In this document: positions 1-7,783 of the stretch, piece after piece
Position numbering within the stretch: the first letter of the stretch is position 1
Layout: each line of letters begins with the position of its first letter
NCBI RefSeq assembly: GCF_003259315.1
Contig: NZ_QLLT01000002.1
Location: 186,001 to 250,000 of the forward strand
Length of the DNA: 64,000 bases
DNA from: Kitasatospora sp. SolWspMP-SS2h
Lineage (GTDB): Bacteria; Actinomycetota; Actinomycetes; Streptomycetales; Streptomycetaceae
Direction of reading: 5' to 3'
Made by a program: the position numbers and the translations under genes
The notes under the pieces: generated by a model
Told to the model about the DNA's origin: nothing
What the model saw: only the letters and a program-made list of their open reading frames with translations
The model's database searches: none

Positions 1-1
1 C

Positions 2-124
2 ACCCGGGACCCGAAGGACGTGCGGCTCTACCTGTCCACCTTCGCCCGGTTCGACGCCGCCGCTCTGCACGGGAGCGAGATGCGCACGCTGGTCGAGGGC
101 ATCAGGGACGAGTTCTTGAGGTAA
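2..124 (+). CDS. C-terminal fragment of a DUF5753-type (Scr1-like) regulator
   Basis: The window opens inside a gene; the frame runs from base 2 to a TAA at 122-124 and gives 40 residues. The peptide contains VRLYLSTFARFDAAAL and ends GIRDEFLR, which resembles the C-terminal end of the DUF5753 effector domain of actinomycete helix-turn-helix regulators (PxxVRLYxxxFxxLxxxAL pattern). The N-terminal HTH lies outside the window. The family call rests on this short stretch only. In many genomes such regulators are followed by a DUF397 gene; the small frame that follows here does not look like DUF397. Confidence 0.5.
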   Translation, partial: TRDPKDVRLYLSTFARFDAAALHGSEMRTLVEGIRDEFLR

Positions 125-228
125 CGGGAAAGACCTCGGACCCGGGCTCCCGGCGGCTCTGGCTTGGTCTCCCAGCCAACGGAGCAGAGAGCCGCGGGAA
201 GTCATTCGCGTCGGTCGGAGCGGAGAAC

Positions 229-474
229 GTGTGTCCGGAGCTGGGCCGTGTGCTCGGCGAGGATGAGGAGGAGCAGCGGTCCGTGCTGTTCCTGCGCGCG
301 GACGAGCTCGCGCGGTTGCGGGACGCGCTGGTGAGCGGCGAGTTCGACCACCTGATGTCCGGAGGCCGGGCGGGCCTGCGCAGGCCGGTGGTGGAGCGGC
401 GCTGGGAGTCTCCGTCGAAGCGTTCCTGGCTGCGGTGGCACCGCAGGCTGTGGCGTGCCGTCACCAGCCGCTGA
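229..474 (+). CDS. possible small hypothetical protein
   Basis: An 81-residue frame starts at a GTG about 105 bases after the preceding stop, with GGAG 8-9 bases upstream as a possible ribosome site. The middle is charged (EDEEEQRS) and followed by LFLRADELARLRDAL, a plausible amphipathic helix; the C-terminus is rich in Arg and Trp. I do not recognise a family, and the Cys/Trp pattern of DUF397 is missing. It could be a chance open frame in GC-rich DNA. The position, the start signal and the helix-like middle are the only support. Confidence 0.3.
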   Translation: MCPELGRVLGEDEEEQRSVLFLRADELARLRDALVSGEFDHLMSGGRAGLRRPVVERRWESPSKRSWLRWHRRLWRAVTSR

Positions 475-535
475 GCGTCCGCCGGGCCTCGGTGCGGACG
501 GGCGACCTCCTGGGCCTCCCGGCGGGAAAAGCAAG

Positions 536-560
536 AAGGCCCCTGGTGAACAGGGGCCTT
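536..560 (-). terminator. hairpin terminator of the tRNA-Leu gene
   Basis: A perfect 10-bp inverted repeat (AAGGCCCCTG / CAGGGGCCTT, 5-base loop) lies just beyond the 3' end of the tRNA on the minus strand. The minus strand then continues into CTTGCTTTT, giving the U-rich tail of an intrinsic terminator. Confidence 0.8.
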
Positions 561-563
561 CGC

Positions 564-651
564 TGGTGTCCGAGGGGGGACTTGAACCCCCACGCCCGAT
601 AAAGGGCACTAGCACCTCAAGCTAGCGCGTCTGCCATTCCGCCACCCGGAC
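564..651 (-). tRNA. tRNA-Leu (anticodon GAG)
   Basis: Read on the minus strand, the sequence folds into a class II tRNA. The acceptor stem GTCCGGG pairs with CTCGGAC (one G-T pair), the D-arm contains TGGCAGA, the anticodon stem GCTAGC encloses the loop TTGAGGT, and there is a long variable arm and a T-arm with GTTCAAGTC. The loop gives anticodon GAG, which reads CUC/CUU leucine codons. The discriminator base is A (567) and the CCA end is encoded (564-566). A hairpin terminator follows directly. Confidence 0.95.
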
Positions 652-919
652 CGGGTGTCGTCCTCGCGGGGTGTTCCCCGCGCTGACATGGACAACAGTA
701 GCAAAGATCGACTGGTAGGCCCAAAACCGGGGGCGGCGGGACGGGCGGGGCTTCGAATGCGGGGCGCGGGGGGCGGTCGGCGGGAGCGTGAGGGGATATG
801 CCCTTGGGGCCGGACGGGTGCTGGGGGAGGATGGCGGGACGGCGCCCGCGGTCCCCGGCCGGGGTCGGGGCGGCGCGGGCCGCAGCCGCGCCGGGGCGGG
901 CAGACACGAGGTGGGAGCG

Positions 920-2242
920 ATGAGCGTGGGCAGCGAGCGCGCGGTGACGGCGGAGTCGGAGGTCGCCGAGATTTGCCGGGACCTGATCCGGATCGACACC
1001 AGCAACTACGGGGACGGCTCCGGGCCGGGGGAGCGGAAGGCCGCCGAGTACGTGGCCGAGCAGCTCGCCGAGTTCGGGCTGGAGCCGCAGATCTTCGAGT
1101 CGGCCAAGGGCCGGGCCTCCACGGTGGTGCGGATCGAGGGCGAGGACCGGTCCCGGCCGGGCCTGCTGATCCACGGGCACACCGACGTCGTCCCGGCCAA
1201 CGCCGACGACTGGACGGTGCACCCGTTCTCCGGGGAGATCACCGACGGCTGCGTGTGGGGCCGCGGCGCCGTCGACATGAAGGACATGGACGCGATGACG
1301 CTCGCGGTGGTCCGCGACCGGCTGCGCACCGGCCGCAAGCCCCCGCGCGACCTGGTGCTGGCGTTCCTGGCCGACGAGGAGGCCGGCGGCACCTACGGCG
1401 CCCGCTTCCTGGTGGACCGGCACCCCGAGCTGTTCGAGGGCGTCACCGAGGCGATCGGCGAGGTCGGCGGCTTCTCCTTCACCGTCAACGACCAGGCCCG
1501 GCTGTACCTGATCGAGACGGCGGAGAAGGGCATGCACTGGATGCGCCTGACCGTCGAGGGCCGGGCCGGGCACGGCTCGATGGAGAACGACGATAACGCG
1601 ATCACCGAGCTGTGCGAGGCGGTGGCCCGGCTCGGCCGGCACCAGTTCCCGCTGCGGATCACCAAGACCGTCCGGGCCTTCCTGGACGAGCTCTCGGACG
1701 CGCTCGGCGTGCCGCTCGACCCGGAGGACATGGACGAGACGCTCCGGGTGCTCGGCGGCATCGCCAAGATGATCGGCACCACCCTGCGCAATACCGCCCA
1801 GCCGACCATGCTCGGCGCCGGCTACAAGGTGAACGTCATCCCCGGCCAGGCCACCGCGCACGTGGACGGCCGCTTCCTGCCCGGCTACGAGGAGGAGTTC
1901 CTGGCCGAGCTGGACAGCGTCCTCGGCCCGCGGGTCAAGCGGGAGAGCCTGCACCACGACAAGGCGATCGAGACCAGCTTCGACGGCGCCCTGGTCGAGG
2001 CCATGCAGACCGCGCTGCGCGCCGAGGACCCGATCGCCCGGGCCGTCCCGTACTGCCTGTCCGGCGGCACCGACGCCAAGTCCTTCCAGGACCTGGGCAT
2101 CCGCTGCTTCGGCTTCGCGCCGCTCCAGCTCCCGCCGGAGCTGGACTTCGCCGGGATGTTCCACGGCGTGGACGAGCGGGTGCCGGTGGACGGCCTGAAG
2201 TTCGGCGTCCGGGTGCTGGACCGGTTCATCGACCTGGCCTGA
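920..2242 (+). CDS. M20 family zinc metallopeptidase (dipeptidase / deacylase type)
   Basis: This 440-residue cytoplasmic protein of the M20 (ArgE/DapE/CPG2) family hydrolyses N-acylated amino acids or peptides with a co-catalytic zinc pair. The family signatures are all present. HGHTDVVP supplies a zinc His (H87) and the catalytic-site Asp (D89); GRGAVDMKDM supplies the bridging Asp (D119); ADEEAGG gives the general base and zinc ligand pair E153/E154. GGTDAKSF near the C-terminus carries the late active-site motif. The middle third is the inserted lid/dimerisation domain. The ATG at 920 is preferred because GAGGTGGGAG sits just upstream; the frame stays open further 5' but without a better start. 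The exact substrate cannot be told from sequence. Five copies of a heptamer follow, the first overlapping the stop codon. Confidence 0.85.
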   Translation: MSVGSERAVTAESEVAEICRDLIRIDTSNYGDGSGPGERKAAEYVAEQLAEFGLEPQIFESAKGRASTVVRIEGEDRSRPGLLIHGHTDVVPANADDWTVHPFSGEITDGCVWGRGAVDMKDMDAMTLAVVRDRLRTGRKPPRDLVLAFLADEEAGGTYGARFLVDRHPELFEGVTEAIGEVGGFSFTVNDQARLYLIETAEKGMHWMRLTVEGRAGHGSMENDDNAITELCEAVARLGRHQFPLRITKTVRAFLDELSDALGVPLDPEDMDETLRVLGGIAKMIGTTLRNTAQPTMLGAGYKVNVIPGQATAHVDGRFLPGYEEEFLAELDSVLGPRVKRESLHHDKAIETSFDGALVEAMQTALRAEDPIARAVPYCLSGGTDAKSFQDLGIRCFGFAPLQLPPELDFAGMFHGVDERVPVDGLKFGVRVLDRFIDLA

Positions 2243-2316
2243 CGCCTGACGCCTGACGCCTGACGCCTGACGCCCGGCGGTCGGCGGTCGGCGGTCGGCA
2301 CCCGGCGGTCGGCGGT
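2240..2316 (+). repeat. two adjoining heptamer tandem arrays after the M20 stop codon
   Basis: Five perfect copies of TGACGCC run from 2240 to 2274, the first beginning with the stop codon of the peptidase gene. They are followed by six 7-base units of CGGCGGT, one of them varied to CGGCACC, up to 2316. The rest of the 311-base gap to the chaplin gene (2317-2553) is GC-rich leader DNA in which I could not fix a promoter with confidence. Confidence 0.85.
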
Positions 2317-2553
2317 CGAGGGACGCGGGGACACGGGAACGCGGGACACGGAGACGTGGGGTCGCGGGGCGGGAAGTCGGACTAGTCCGTCCAGCATCAG
2401 AGCTGTCGAGCATCCGAAATGGCGATCGTCTGTTCGCTTGATCGCTTCAACGGGTGAATGCGGTTCCGGCCCCGTGTCCCGGCCGTGGAGGCTTCGTTCT
2501 TCCGGGTGCAGCCCGGGGGAACGGGCTGGAAACGACCAGGAGGAGCAGTTCAG

Positions 2554-2796
2554 ATGAAGGCCAAGAAGATCGCCGCCGTTGTCGCCGCCACCGGTGGCCT
2601 GGTGCTCGCGGGCGCCGGTGTCGCCTCGGCGCACGGCGGCGCGGGCGCGGACGGTGCCGCGGTCGGCTCCCCGGGTGTGCTCTCCGGCAACCTGATCCAG
2701 ATCCCGGTGCACGTCCCGGTGAACGTCTGCGGCAACACCATCAGCGTGATCGGCCTGCTCAACCCCGCGTTCGGCAACGCCTGCCAGAACGTCTGA
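2554..2796 (+). CDS. chpH: short chaplin (ChpH-like)
   Basis: This 80-residue secreted protein has a signal peptide of about 27 residues (MKAKK, a hydrophobic core, then VASAHG) and one chaplin domain. The domain has the family landmarks: GSPGVLSGN, IQIPVHVPVNVCGN, VIGLLNPAFGNAC, with the two conserved Cys that form a disulfide. Short chaplins assemble into amyloid-like films that make aerial hyphae and spores hydrophobic and help hyphae leave the aqueous medium. The start ATG follows AGGAGGAG at a normal distance. The name chpH rests on the pairing with a long chaplin immediately downstream, as I recall for chpH-chpC of S. coelicolor; by sequence alone other short chaplins with two Cys cannot be excluded. 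Confidence 0.9.
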   Translation: MKAKKIAAVVAATGGLVLAGAGVASAHGGAGADGAAVGSPGVLSGNLIQIPVHVPVNVCGNTISVIGLLNPAFGNACQNV

Positions 2797-2840
2797 GCCG
2801 GTCCCGCCGACGACCGGCGGGCCGCCCGACCCCGTGTTTC

Positions 2841-2876
2841 CCGCCCCCGTGCGACCTCCGTGTCGTGCGGGGGCGG
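2841..2876 (+). terminator. hairpin after chpH
   Basis: CCGCCCCCG (2841-2849) pairs with CGGGGGCGG (2868-2876), and inner bases extend the stem imperfectly; the run TCCCGTTT follows. It would end or attenuate the chpH transcript before chpC. The remaining bases up to 3138 are leader DNA of the next gene. Confidence 0.6.
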
Positions 2877-3138
2877 TCCCGTTTCCGGACGGCGGGCCCG
2901 CCCCGACCGGGTGAACGGTGCGGTTCCCGGCGAAAGCCGCATCTCACCCGATCGGATGAACTGACTGCAGATGGCTCAACCTTCACCGTTAAGGGTCGTT
3001 GGAGTAGTACCGCCGCCGTCTCGGCAGGCAATTCCGACTATCGGACCGATCGGACTTCCGGCGAATCCCGGGGAAATCCCCCGCGACCCGCCCGAGAACC
3101 GTCCCGGCCCGTCGAACGAGAAACCAAAAGGGGAGTCA

Positions 3139-3966
3139 ATGCGACAGGTCGCCAGGAAAGGCCTCCTCACGGCCATGGCCACCGGCAGCGTGCTGGCCTC
3201 GACCGCGGGCTACGCCCACGCGGCCGCCGACGCGCACGGCGTGGCGGCCAATTCGCCCGGCGTGGCCTCCGGGAACGCGGTGCAGGTGCCCGTGGAGCTC
3301 CCCGTGAACGCCTGCGGCAACACGATCGACGTGATCGGCCTGCTGAACCCGGCGTACGGCAACGACTGCTCCAACGTCAGCCACAACCGCAGCGGCGGCG
3401 GCACCAGCGGCGGCGGCCACGACAGCGGCGGCGGCCGGCAGGGCGGCGGCAGCACCGCCGGGTCGGGCTCCGCCGCGAGCGGGACGAGCAGCAACTCGCC
3501 GGGGGTCGGCTCGGGCAACAACGTGCAGGTGCCGGTCACCGCGCCGGTCAACGCCTGCGGCAACTCGGTCAACGTGGTGGGCCTCGGCAATCCGGCGTTC
3601 GGCAACGACTGCTCCCACACGACCGTCGAGCACCAGCACCCGGTCACTCCGCCGCCGGTCACCCCGCCCGGCCACGACTGCCCGCCCGAGCAGCCCGGCG
3701 GCGGGCACAGCACCCCGCCGAGCCCGCCGGTCACCGACCGCACCGGCGGCCCCGGCGGCGACCTGCCCTCCACCCCCGCCACGCCGGTGACCGCCCCCTC
3801 CACCCCCGCCCCCGCGGTCCAGGCCCGGGCCGCCGCCGTCACCGAGCAGGCGCAGCTGGCCTCCACCGGCGCGTCCGGCCTGGAGATCATCGCCCCGGCT
3901 GGCATCGCGCTGCTGCTCGGCGGCGGCGTGCTCTACCGCCGCTCGCGCTCCCTCGCCCGCCGCTGA
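3139..3966 (+). CDS. chpC: long chaplin with two chaplin domains and sortase signal (ChpC-like)
   Basis: This is a 275-residue, cell-wall-anchored chaplin. It has a signal peptide ending around YAHAA and chaplin domain 1 (about residues 35-78, with NACGNTIDVIGLLNPAYGND). A Gly/Ser-rich linker leads to chaplin domain 2 (about 118-160, NACGNSVNVVGLGNPAFGND), each domain with two Cys. A Pro/Thr-rich stalk follows, then LASTG, a hydrophobic helix and an Arg-rich tail. LAXTG is the class E sortase motif used by long chaplins in Streptomyces. The anchored protein is thought to tether the assembled film of short chaplins to the wall. AAAGGGGAG precedes the ATG. It lies 342 bases downstream of chpH on the same strand. 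Confidence 0.93.
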   Translation: MRQVARKGLLTAMATGSVLASTAGYAHAAADAHGVAANSPGVASGNAVQVPVELPVNACGNTIDVIGLLNPAYGNDCSNVSHNRSGGGTSGGGHDSGGGRQGGGSTAGSGSAASGTSSNSPGVGSGNNVQVPVTAPVNACGNSVNVVGLGNPAFGNDCSHTTVEHQHPVTPPPVTPPGHDCPPEQPGGGHSTPPSPPVTDRTGGPGGDLPSTPATPVTAPSTPAPAVQARAAAVTEQAQLASTGASGLEIIAPAGIALLLGGGVLYRRSRSLARR

Positions 3967-4010
3967 GGAGGGCCGCCGGAGCGCGCCCGGTAACGCCTGA
4001 GCAGCACTGA

Positions 4011-4070
4011 CGCCCGCGCCCGGGCACCCCGCCGCACGGAGCAGGACCGCGGGGTGCCCGGGCGCGGGCG
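4011..4070 (+). terminator. 22-bp hairpin after chpC
   Basis: A perfect 22-bp inverted repeat (4011-4032 with 4049-4070, 16-base loop) lies between the ends of the convergent chpC and DUF5703 genes. It has no U-tract, as is common in this group, and could stop transcription from both sides. Confidence 0.75.
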
Positions 4071-4155
4071 CGCAGTGGCGGGCGCGCAGTGAACGCGAGC
4101 GTGAGCGGAGCGTGCAACGAGGCGGGAGACGGGGCGGGGCGGGACTCGGCGCCCG

Positions 4156-4368
4156 CTACCAGCTGGAACGGACCTGCCGGATGATCCGTCGCTTCAACCG
4201 GACCGTGCGGCTGCCGTCGGGGAACAGCCGGAGCCGGTCGAGCTCCCAGTTCCCGTACTCGGCGTGCTCGGTCAGGAGCTGGCGGGCGGCGTTCCTGGTG
4301 GTGCCGCGCGGCAGGCGGAGCGACTGGTACTCGTACTCCGGAAGCCGGACCGTTTTGGTAGGGATCAA
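4156..4368 (-). CDS. DUF5703 family small protein
   Basis: This 70-residue basic protein contains PEYEYQSLRLPRG, LLTEHAEYGNWELDR and RTVRLKRRIIRQ, which I recognise as the DUF5703 pattern common in streptomycetes. Its function is unknown. A TTG start is chosen because GGAGGAGACGCC lies directly before it, a near-perfect Shine-Dalgarno site, and because the next possible starts would cut into the conserved part. No signal peptide or membrane segment is visible, so it is probably cytoplasmic. It is convergent with chpC and divergent from the acidic protein at 4762. Confidence 0.75.
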   Translation of the reverse strand: MIPTKTVRLPEYEYQSLRLPRGTTRNAARQLLTEHAEYGNWELDRLRLFPDGSRTVRLKRRIIRQVRSSW

Positions 4369-4497
4369 GGCGTCTCCTCCACTGCTGTGCCGCCTGCAAG
4401 CCTACGGCGCATCGCCGACATGTCGACGGTTCGGGCGCGGCCCGCCCGGTCGGACGGTCCGAGCCTCGCCCCGGCCGGAGCTGATCGTCAATCAGTT

Positions 4498-4511
4498 TTC
4501 CGGTACCGGAA
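4498..4511. promoter_or_regulatory. 14-bp perfect palindrome in a divergent intergenic region
   Basis: TTCCGGTACCGGAA is a perfect palindrome inside the 393-base gap between the divergent genes at 4368 and 4762. A related palindrome, TTCCACCGGTGGAA, occurs at 6211-6224. It could be an operator. The rest of the gap shows no other clear element except the -10-like TAGCGT at 4749-4754, which lies 7 bases before the ATG at 4762. Confidence 0.3.
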
Positions 4512-4761
4512 GCAATACCCGCGCCGGAGCGCGCCGATGCGCGGCCGGAAGCCGCCGTCGGACGGCGCGCAGGAGGCCGGAAGCACCCGGGGAACTGCGG
4601 GAGGGGCGCGGGAGGGACGCAGGAAGAACGCGGGAAACCGCCCGCGCCGGAGGTCGCAGAAGCACGCGGAACGGACATCGGGGGTGAACTTGCCCAGTTT
4701 TAGCGGCTGTAGGTGACAACCGCTGTGCGTGTCGTCGCCGGGTGGGGATAGCGTCTGCACC

Positions 4762-5367
4762 ATGTCTGATGCCGCGCAGCTGACCATCACCGAGGTACGG
4801 GCCGCCGCAGAGGCGGTCAAGGCCGCCATCGACCGCCACCTGCAGGCCGTCTCCAACTCCACCGAGCCCGGCGATCCGGTCGTCGTCCACGCGTACGAGG
4901 AGCTCGCGGCGGCGGCCGTCGCCTACGACCAGATCCTGTACGAGGTCTACGACGAGGTCACCCCCTTCGAGATCCCCGGCGACGACGCCGGGTCCGGTTA
5001 CCAGGGGCCGGACCACCCCGAGGCGATCAGCGTGCTGATCCGCCGCGACTACCTGATCACCGACCCGAAGCGGCTGCGGGCCCAGGCCGAGCGGGTCGAC
5101 GAGTCGCTCGAACCGGGTGCGGGCACCGAGGGCGAGGTGACGGCGGCGATCGGCGTGCTGTTCGGCGAGTACGAACCGGACGAGATCGCGGCCCGGGCCG
5201 AGGAGTTCGGCCTGGAGGAGGGCGACTCCACGCTGTGGGTGTCGGCCGCCGAGCCGTCCGACCCCGGCGAGTGGCTGCCCGAGCCGTTCGACGGGGCCGA
5301 CCCGGAGCTGCTGATCTGCCGCTTCGACGTCAGCGAGGTCTACGACGACGAGCTCGACGAGCTCTGA
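4762..5367 (+). CDS. conserved acidic protein of unknown function
   Basis: This 201-residue, strongly acidic protein ends in DDELDEL and has no signal peptide or membrane helix. It has a helical N-terminal third (TEVRAAAEAVKAAIDRHLQA) and a middle with HPEAISVLIRRDYLI. I recall similar actinomycete proteins annotated only as hypothetical. The ATG at 4762 is chosen over an in-frame upstream GTG because TAGCGT (4749-4754) sits 7 bases before it, the spacing expected for a leaderless transcript, and no Shine-Dalgarno site is present. It is a single gene; the region that follows is decayed. Confidence 0.6.
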   Translation: MSDAAQLTITEVRAAAEAVKAAIDRHLQAVSNSTEPGDPVVVHAYEELAAAAVAYDQILYEVYDEVTPFEIPGDDAGSGYQGPDHPEAISVLIRRDYLITDPKRLRAQAERVDESLEPGAGTEGEVTAAIGVLFGEYEPDEIAARAEEFGLEEGDSTLWVSAAEPSDPGEWLPEPFDGADPELLICRFDVSEVYDDELDEL

Positions 5368-5599
5368 GCCGCCCGTCGGCCGGTCGCCGTCCTGCCCGCC
5401 GTGACCCGCCGCGACCCGCCGCCGCCCGGCCCCGGGTGGCGGCGGGCCCGCAGGCCCGGCAGCCGGCATCAAGGCCCGGGAGCGGGGAGGCGGCCGGCCG
5501 GAGCCCGTCCGGTCGGCGATCGGCGAACGGTGACGCGTCCGGGAGGCCGGAGCGCGGTCGCAGCGATGGCGCACCTCGCGGTTCCGGCTTCCCGGGACG

Positions 5600-5974
5600 T
5601 CGGCGACCGCCCGGGCGACCGGCGACGACGCGCTGCCGCACCAGTCGTTGCAGAACCTCGCCCCGGTCCGCAACGAGCAGGGCCGCCACGCCGACGCCCG
5701 CGACCTGACGGCCGAGACGCGCGCCGTCCGCGAGCGGATCGGCGCCGGGGCCGCCGTCGCGGACACCCGGCTGAGACTCGCCCGGGTGCTGCCACGCCTC
5801 GGCGAGCACCAGCAGTCGTTCGAACCCGGCGCGGACCCGCTCGCCGTTGCCCGCCGTTTCGGCGACCTGCCGATGGTCGGCTGGGCGATCGACCGGATGG
5901 GCACGGCCCGGATCTCCCGAGGGCGGGCGGCGGAGGTCGGGGAATACCGGGAGAAGGCGGTCCGGGGGCTTCAC
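5600..5974 (+). pseudogene. remnant of a TPR-type protein
   Basis: One frame (positions congruent with 5600) reads ALPHQSLQNLAPVRNEQG, then GRHADARDLTAETRAVRERI and ADTRLRLARVLPRLGEH. This is the helix-turn-helix rhythm of tetratricopeptide repeats found in large actinomycete regulators and AfsR-like proteins. There is no start, the homology fades after about 5974, and nothing like the rest of such a protein is visible. It is best read as a decayed fragment. The bases before it (5368-5599) show no gene. Confidence 0.45.
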
Positions 5975-6491
5975 CGGAATCGGCAGCGTAGGGGCCGAAA
6001 CGGTGCGCCGACGGCTGGCCGAGCACTTCTCCCGCCCCTTTTCCCCGCCCGCTCCCCGCCCGTCCGGTGCCCGCTCCCCGGCCACCCCGTGCCCGGCCGC
6101 CGACCGCCCGGTCCCGGTGCGTTTCGGAATCGTCCTGGGGCGGCCCGCCACTCGTCCGCCGCCCGGCCGCAGAATTCCGGCACGGTGCGGATCACCCGGC
6201 GAAATAACGGTTCCACCGGTGGAATTTCGGTTACCGTTCGAGCGGCAACGGAACGGCATTCCGGCGGTTCCGTGCCGGGGGAACGGACCACCCGGAGCAC
6301 GGTCGCCGGTGCCTCGGTGCCTCCGTGCGTCGTACGGGCGATTGCTGCCGGTCCACGGCGGGCGAAGGACGGAGAGCGCCTCGACGCTGAGGCGCCAGGG
6401 GGGATTGCGGCGGCTCTCCCCCCACCAGGGCCTCGGCGAAGTCCTTTGGTGTGCGGTTTGTGCGGTTTGTGCGTGAGGGACGCAGGCGTGG
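5975..6491. other. gene-free stretch
   Basis: No convincing coding frame is seen between the TPR remnant and the terminator of the SRPBCC gene. The stretch holds the 14-bp palindrome TTCCACCGGTGGAA (6211-6224) and a short direct repeat of GTGCGGTTT around 6450-6470. Confidence 0.5.
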
Positions 6492-6526
6492 GCGCAGGCG
6501 CCGCCGGGGTTCGGCGGTGCCTGCGC
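6492..6526 (-). terminator. hairpin after the SRPBCC gene
   Basis: GCGCAGGCGCCGCC (6492-6505) pairs with GGCGGTGCCTGCGC (6513-6526), with one G-T pair and a 7-base loop, ten bases beyond the stop codon of the minus-strand operon. Confidence 0.75.
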
Positions 6527-6535
6527 GTGCGTTGT

Positions 6536-6997
6536 TCAGGTGTTGACGGGGCTGCCGAGTTCGGCGGCCAGGGCGTCGAGCTGGGTACGGGTGCCGCTCT
6601 CGCGCCATTCGGGGTTGTCGTGTCCGTCGAGGTAGGTGCCCTGGTCGGTCAGGATGAGACGGGTTCCCTCGCCCTCCGGCAGGAACTGCACGGTCACGAG
6701 GTTGACGGAGATGCGGGTGCCGTCGGCGTGCATCTGGTTGGTCGACACGATCCGCTCGCCGCTGACGATGTCCTGGAAACGGGCCTCGTAGGTGAACACC
6801 GGGCCGCCCTCCTTGCCTCCACTGGTGCGCTCGACGCCGCCCTCGGTGAAGTCGAGGTCCATCAGGGTGCCGGCGGTGCCGTTGAACCACCGGGTCTTGG
6901 CGACCGGGTCGGCCCAGGCCGCGAAGACCCGGACGGGTGCCGCGTCGTAGAGGCGCTCGATGACGAAGGTGCCGTGGGTCACGCTGCGCTGGGTCAT
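6536..6997 (-). CDS. SRPBCC (AHSA1-like) domain protein
   Basis: This 153-residue protein is a single START-like/AHSA1 fold (DUF of the CalC type). FVIERLYDAAPVRVFAAWAD is the typical first strand and helix. WFNG and MDLDFTEGG follow in the middle, and GTRLILTDQGTYLDG lies near the end, before the long C-terminal helix. Members bind small hydrophobic ligands; the substrate is unknown. The ATG overlaps the TGA of the upstream arsR-type gene (ATGA), so the two are translationally coupled. ArsR/SRPBCC pairs are common in actinomycetes and bacilli, and the regulator presumably controls both genes. Confidence 0.85.
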   Translation of the reverse strand: MTQRSVTHGTFVIERLYDAAPVRVFAAWADPVAKTRWFNGTAGTLMDLDFTEGGVERTSGGKEGGPVFTYEARFQDIVSGERIVSTNQMHADGTRISVNLVTVQFLPEGEGTRLILTDQGTYLDGHDNPEWRESGTRTQLDALAAELGSPVNT

Positions 6998-7347
6998 GTG
7001 CTGCTCCGTTCGGTGGGAGTGGTCGATGTGTCGGTGAGGCGGTCGCCCAGTCTGTCCAGACGGCTCTCCCAGGAGGTGCGGCGTGCGGCGATCCACTGTT
7101 CGGCCTCCCGAAGGACGGCCGACTCAATGTGGCAGGTCCGCACGCGGCCGACCTTCTCGGAACGTACGAGTCCGCTCGCTTCCAGCACCTGGACGTGCTG
7201 GAGGACCGCTGCCAGGGACATGGGCAGGGGGTGGGCCAGTTCGCTCACCGTGGCGGGTCCGCGGATGAGCCGGTCGACCAGCACTCGGCGGGTGGGGTCC
7301 GCCAGGGCTTGGAAGACCCGGTCCAGCGAGACTTCATGGTTAAGCAT
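6994..7347 (-). CDS. ArsR-family transcriptional regulator
   Basis: This 117-residue winged-helix protein has VFQALADPTRRVLVDRLIRG, then ATVSELAHPLPMSLAAVLQHVQ as the recognition region, and SGLVRSEKVGRVRTCHIE as the wing. No metal-binding Cys/His cluster (such as the ELCVCDL box) is present. It therefore belongs to the non-metal ArsR type that is usually coupled to an AHSA1-like protein, as here. There is no Shine-Dalgarno site. The -10-like element TAAACT (minus strand) ends 7 bases before the ATG, which suggests a leaderless mRNA. A palindrome just upstream may be its operator. Confidence 0.87.
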   Translation of the reverse strand: MLNHEVSLDRVFQALADPTRRVLVDRLIRGPATVSELAHPLPMSLAAVLQHVQVLEASGLVRSEKVGRVRTCHIESAVLREAEQWIAARRTSWESRLDRLGDRLTDTSTTPTERSST

Positions 7348-7354
7348 GTGCTTG

Positions 7355-7402
7355 AGTTTATTGGACTGCGCCCTTTGGTCAAGGACTTGCTTGACTATCA
7401 AG
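7355..7402 (-). promoter_or_regulatory. promoter and candidate ArsR operator
   Basis: On the minus strand TTGACC (complement of 7377-7382) and TAAACT (complement of 7355-7360) are 16 bases apart, a fair -35/-10 pair, and would start transcription at or next to the ATG at 7347. Immediately upstream, CTTGACTATCAAG (7390-7402) is a palindrome with 5-bp arms. A second palindrome, AAGCATGTGCTT, overlaps the start codon (7342-7353). Both could be bound by the ArsR protein for autoregulation. Confidence 0.5.
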
Positions 7403-7459
7403 CAGTGCGAGTCGCCCTGGCCTGGTCGATCCGCCTGGCGTGGCATCGCCTGCCCTGCC

Positions 7460-7783
7460 CACGGCGACTTCGAGATCAGGCGAGGCCGAGCAGGGCGAGT
7501 ACCCGTTGCGGTTCGCGGGCATTGCGGCGCAGGCCGGCGGCGATGGCGGCGCATCCGCGATCCATTCGCCCACCGCCAGCAGGGACGTCGCGCCAGCCGG
7601 GACCGCGCACGCAGTCAGGGCCAGGACAGCGGCCAGTGCGTGTCGTACGCCGCGCGGATCGCGCGGGTCCGGGACCCGGGCAAGCCGCTCCAGCAGACCA
7701 GGCACCTCCACCGGACCGACACCGGGCTGTAATCGGAGCTGGTCGAAGGCGGACGGGATCGGCCCCGACACATCGGCAAGCAC
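7460..7783 (-). pseudogene. truncated, frameshifted ISAs1-family transposase
   Basis: The frame starting at a GTG (7783) encodes LLERLARVPDPRDPRGVRHA and then VLALTACAVPAGATSLLAVG followed by EWIADA. This is the N-terminal DDE_Tnp_1-associated domain of ISAs1-type transposases. Homology jumps to another frame at about 7540 (AIAAGLRRNAREPQRVL) and then stops. The DDE catalytic domain is missing. GGGGAAGACC precedes the GTG. The bases between 7784 and 7967 contain GGACTCC...GGAGTCC (around 7808-7830) and may be part of the former upstream end of the element. Confidence 0.7.

Noticed and set aside
229..474. DUF397 partner of the DUF5753 regulator
   Set aside because: The frame lacks the Trp/Ser/Cys pattern and VRDSK-like motif of DUF397; kept only as a low-confidence hypothetical protein.
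564..651. tRNA-Leu as an integration site of a mobile element
   Set aside because: No integrase gene and no direct repeat of the tRNA 3' end was noticed in the window.
617..2413. 598-codon open frame on the minus strand opposite the M20 gene
   Set aside because: It runs antisense through the peptidase and part of the tRNA, has Val/Ala/Gly/Arg-biased composition and no domains. It is a by-product of high GC codon use.
5648..7732. 694-codon open frame continuing from the TPR-like fragment
   Set aside because: Only the first ~110 codons look TPR-like; the rest runs antisense through the SRPBCC and arsR genes.
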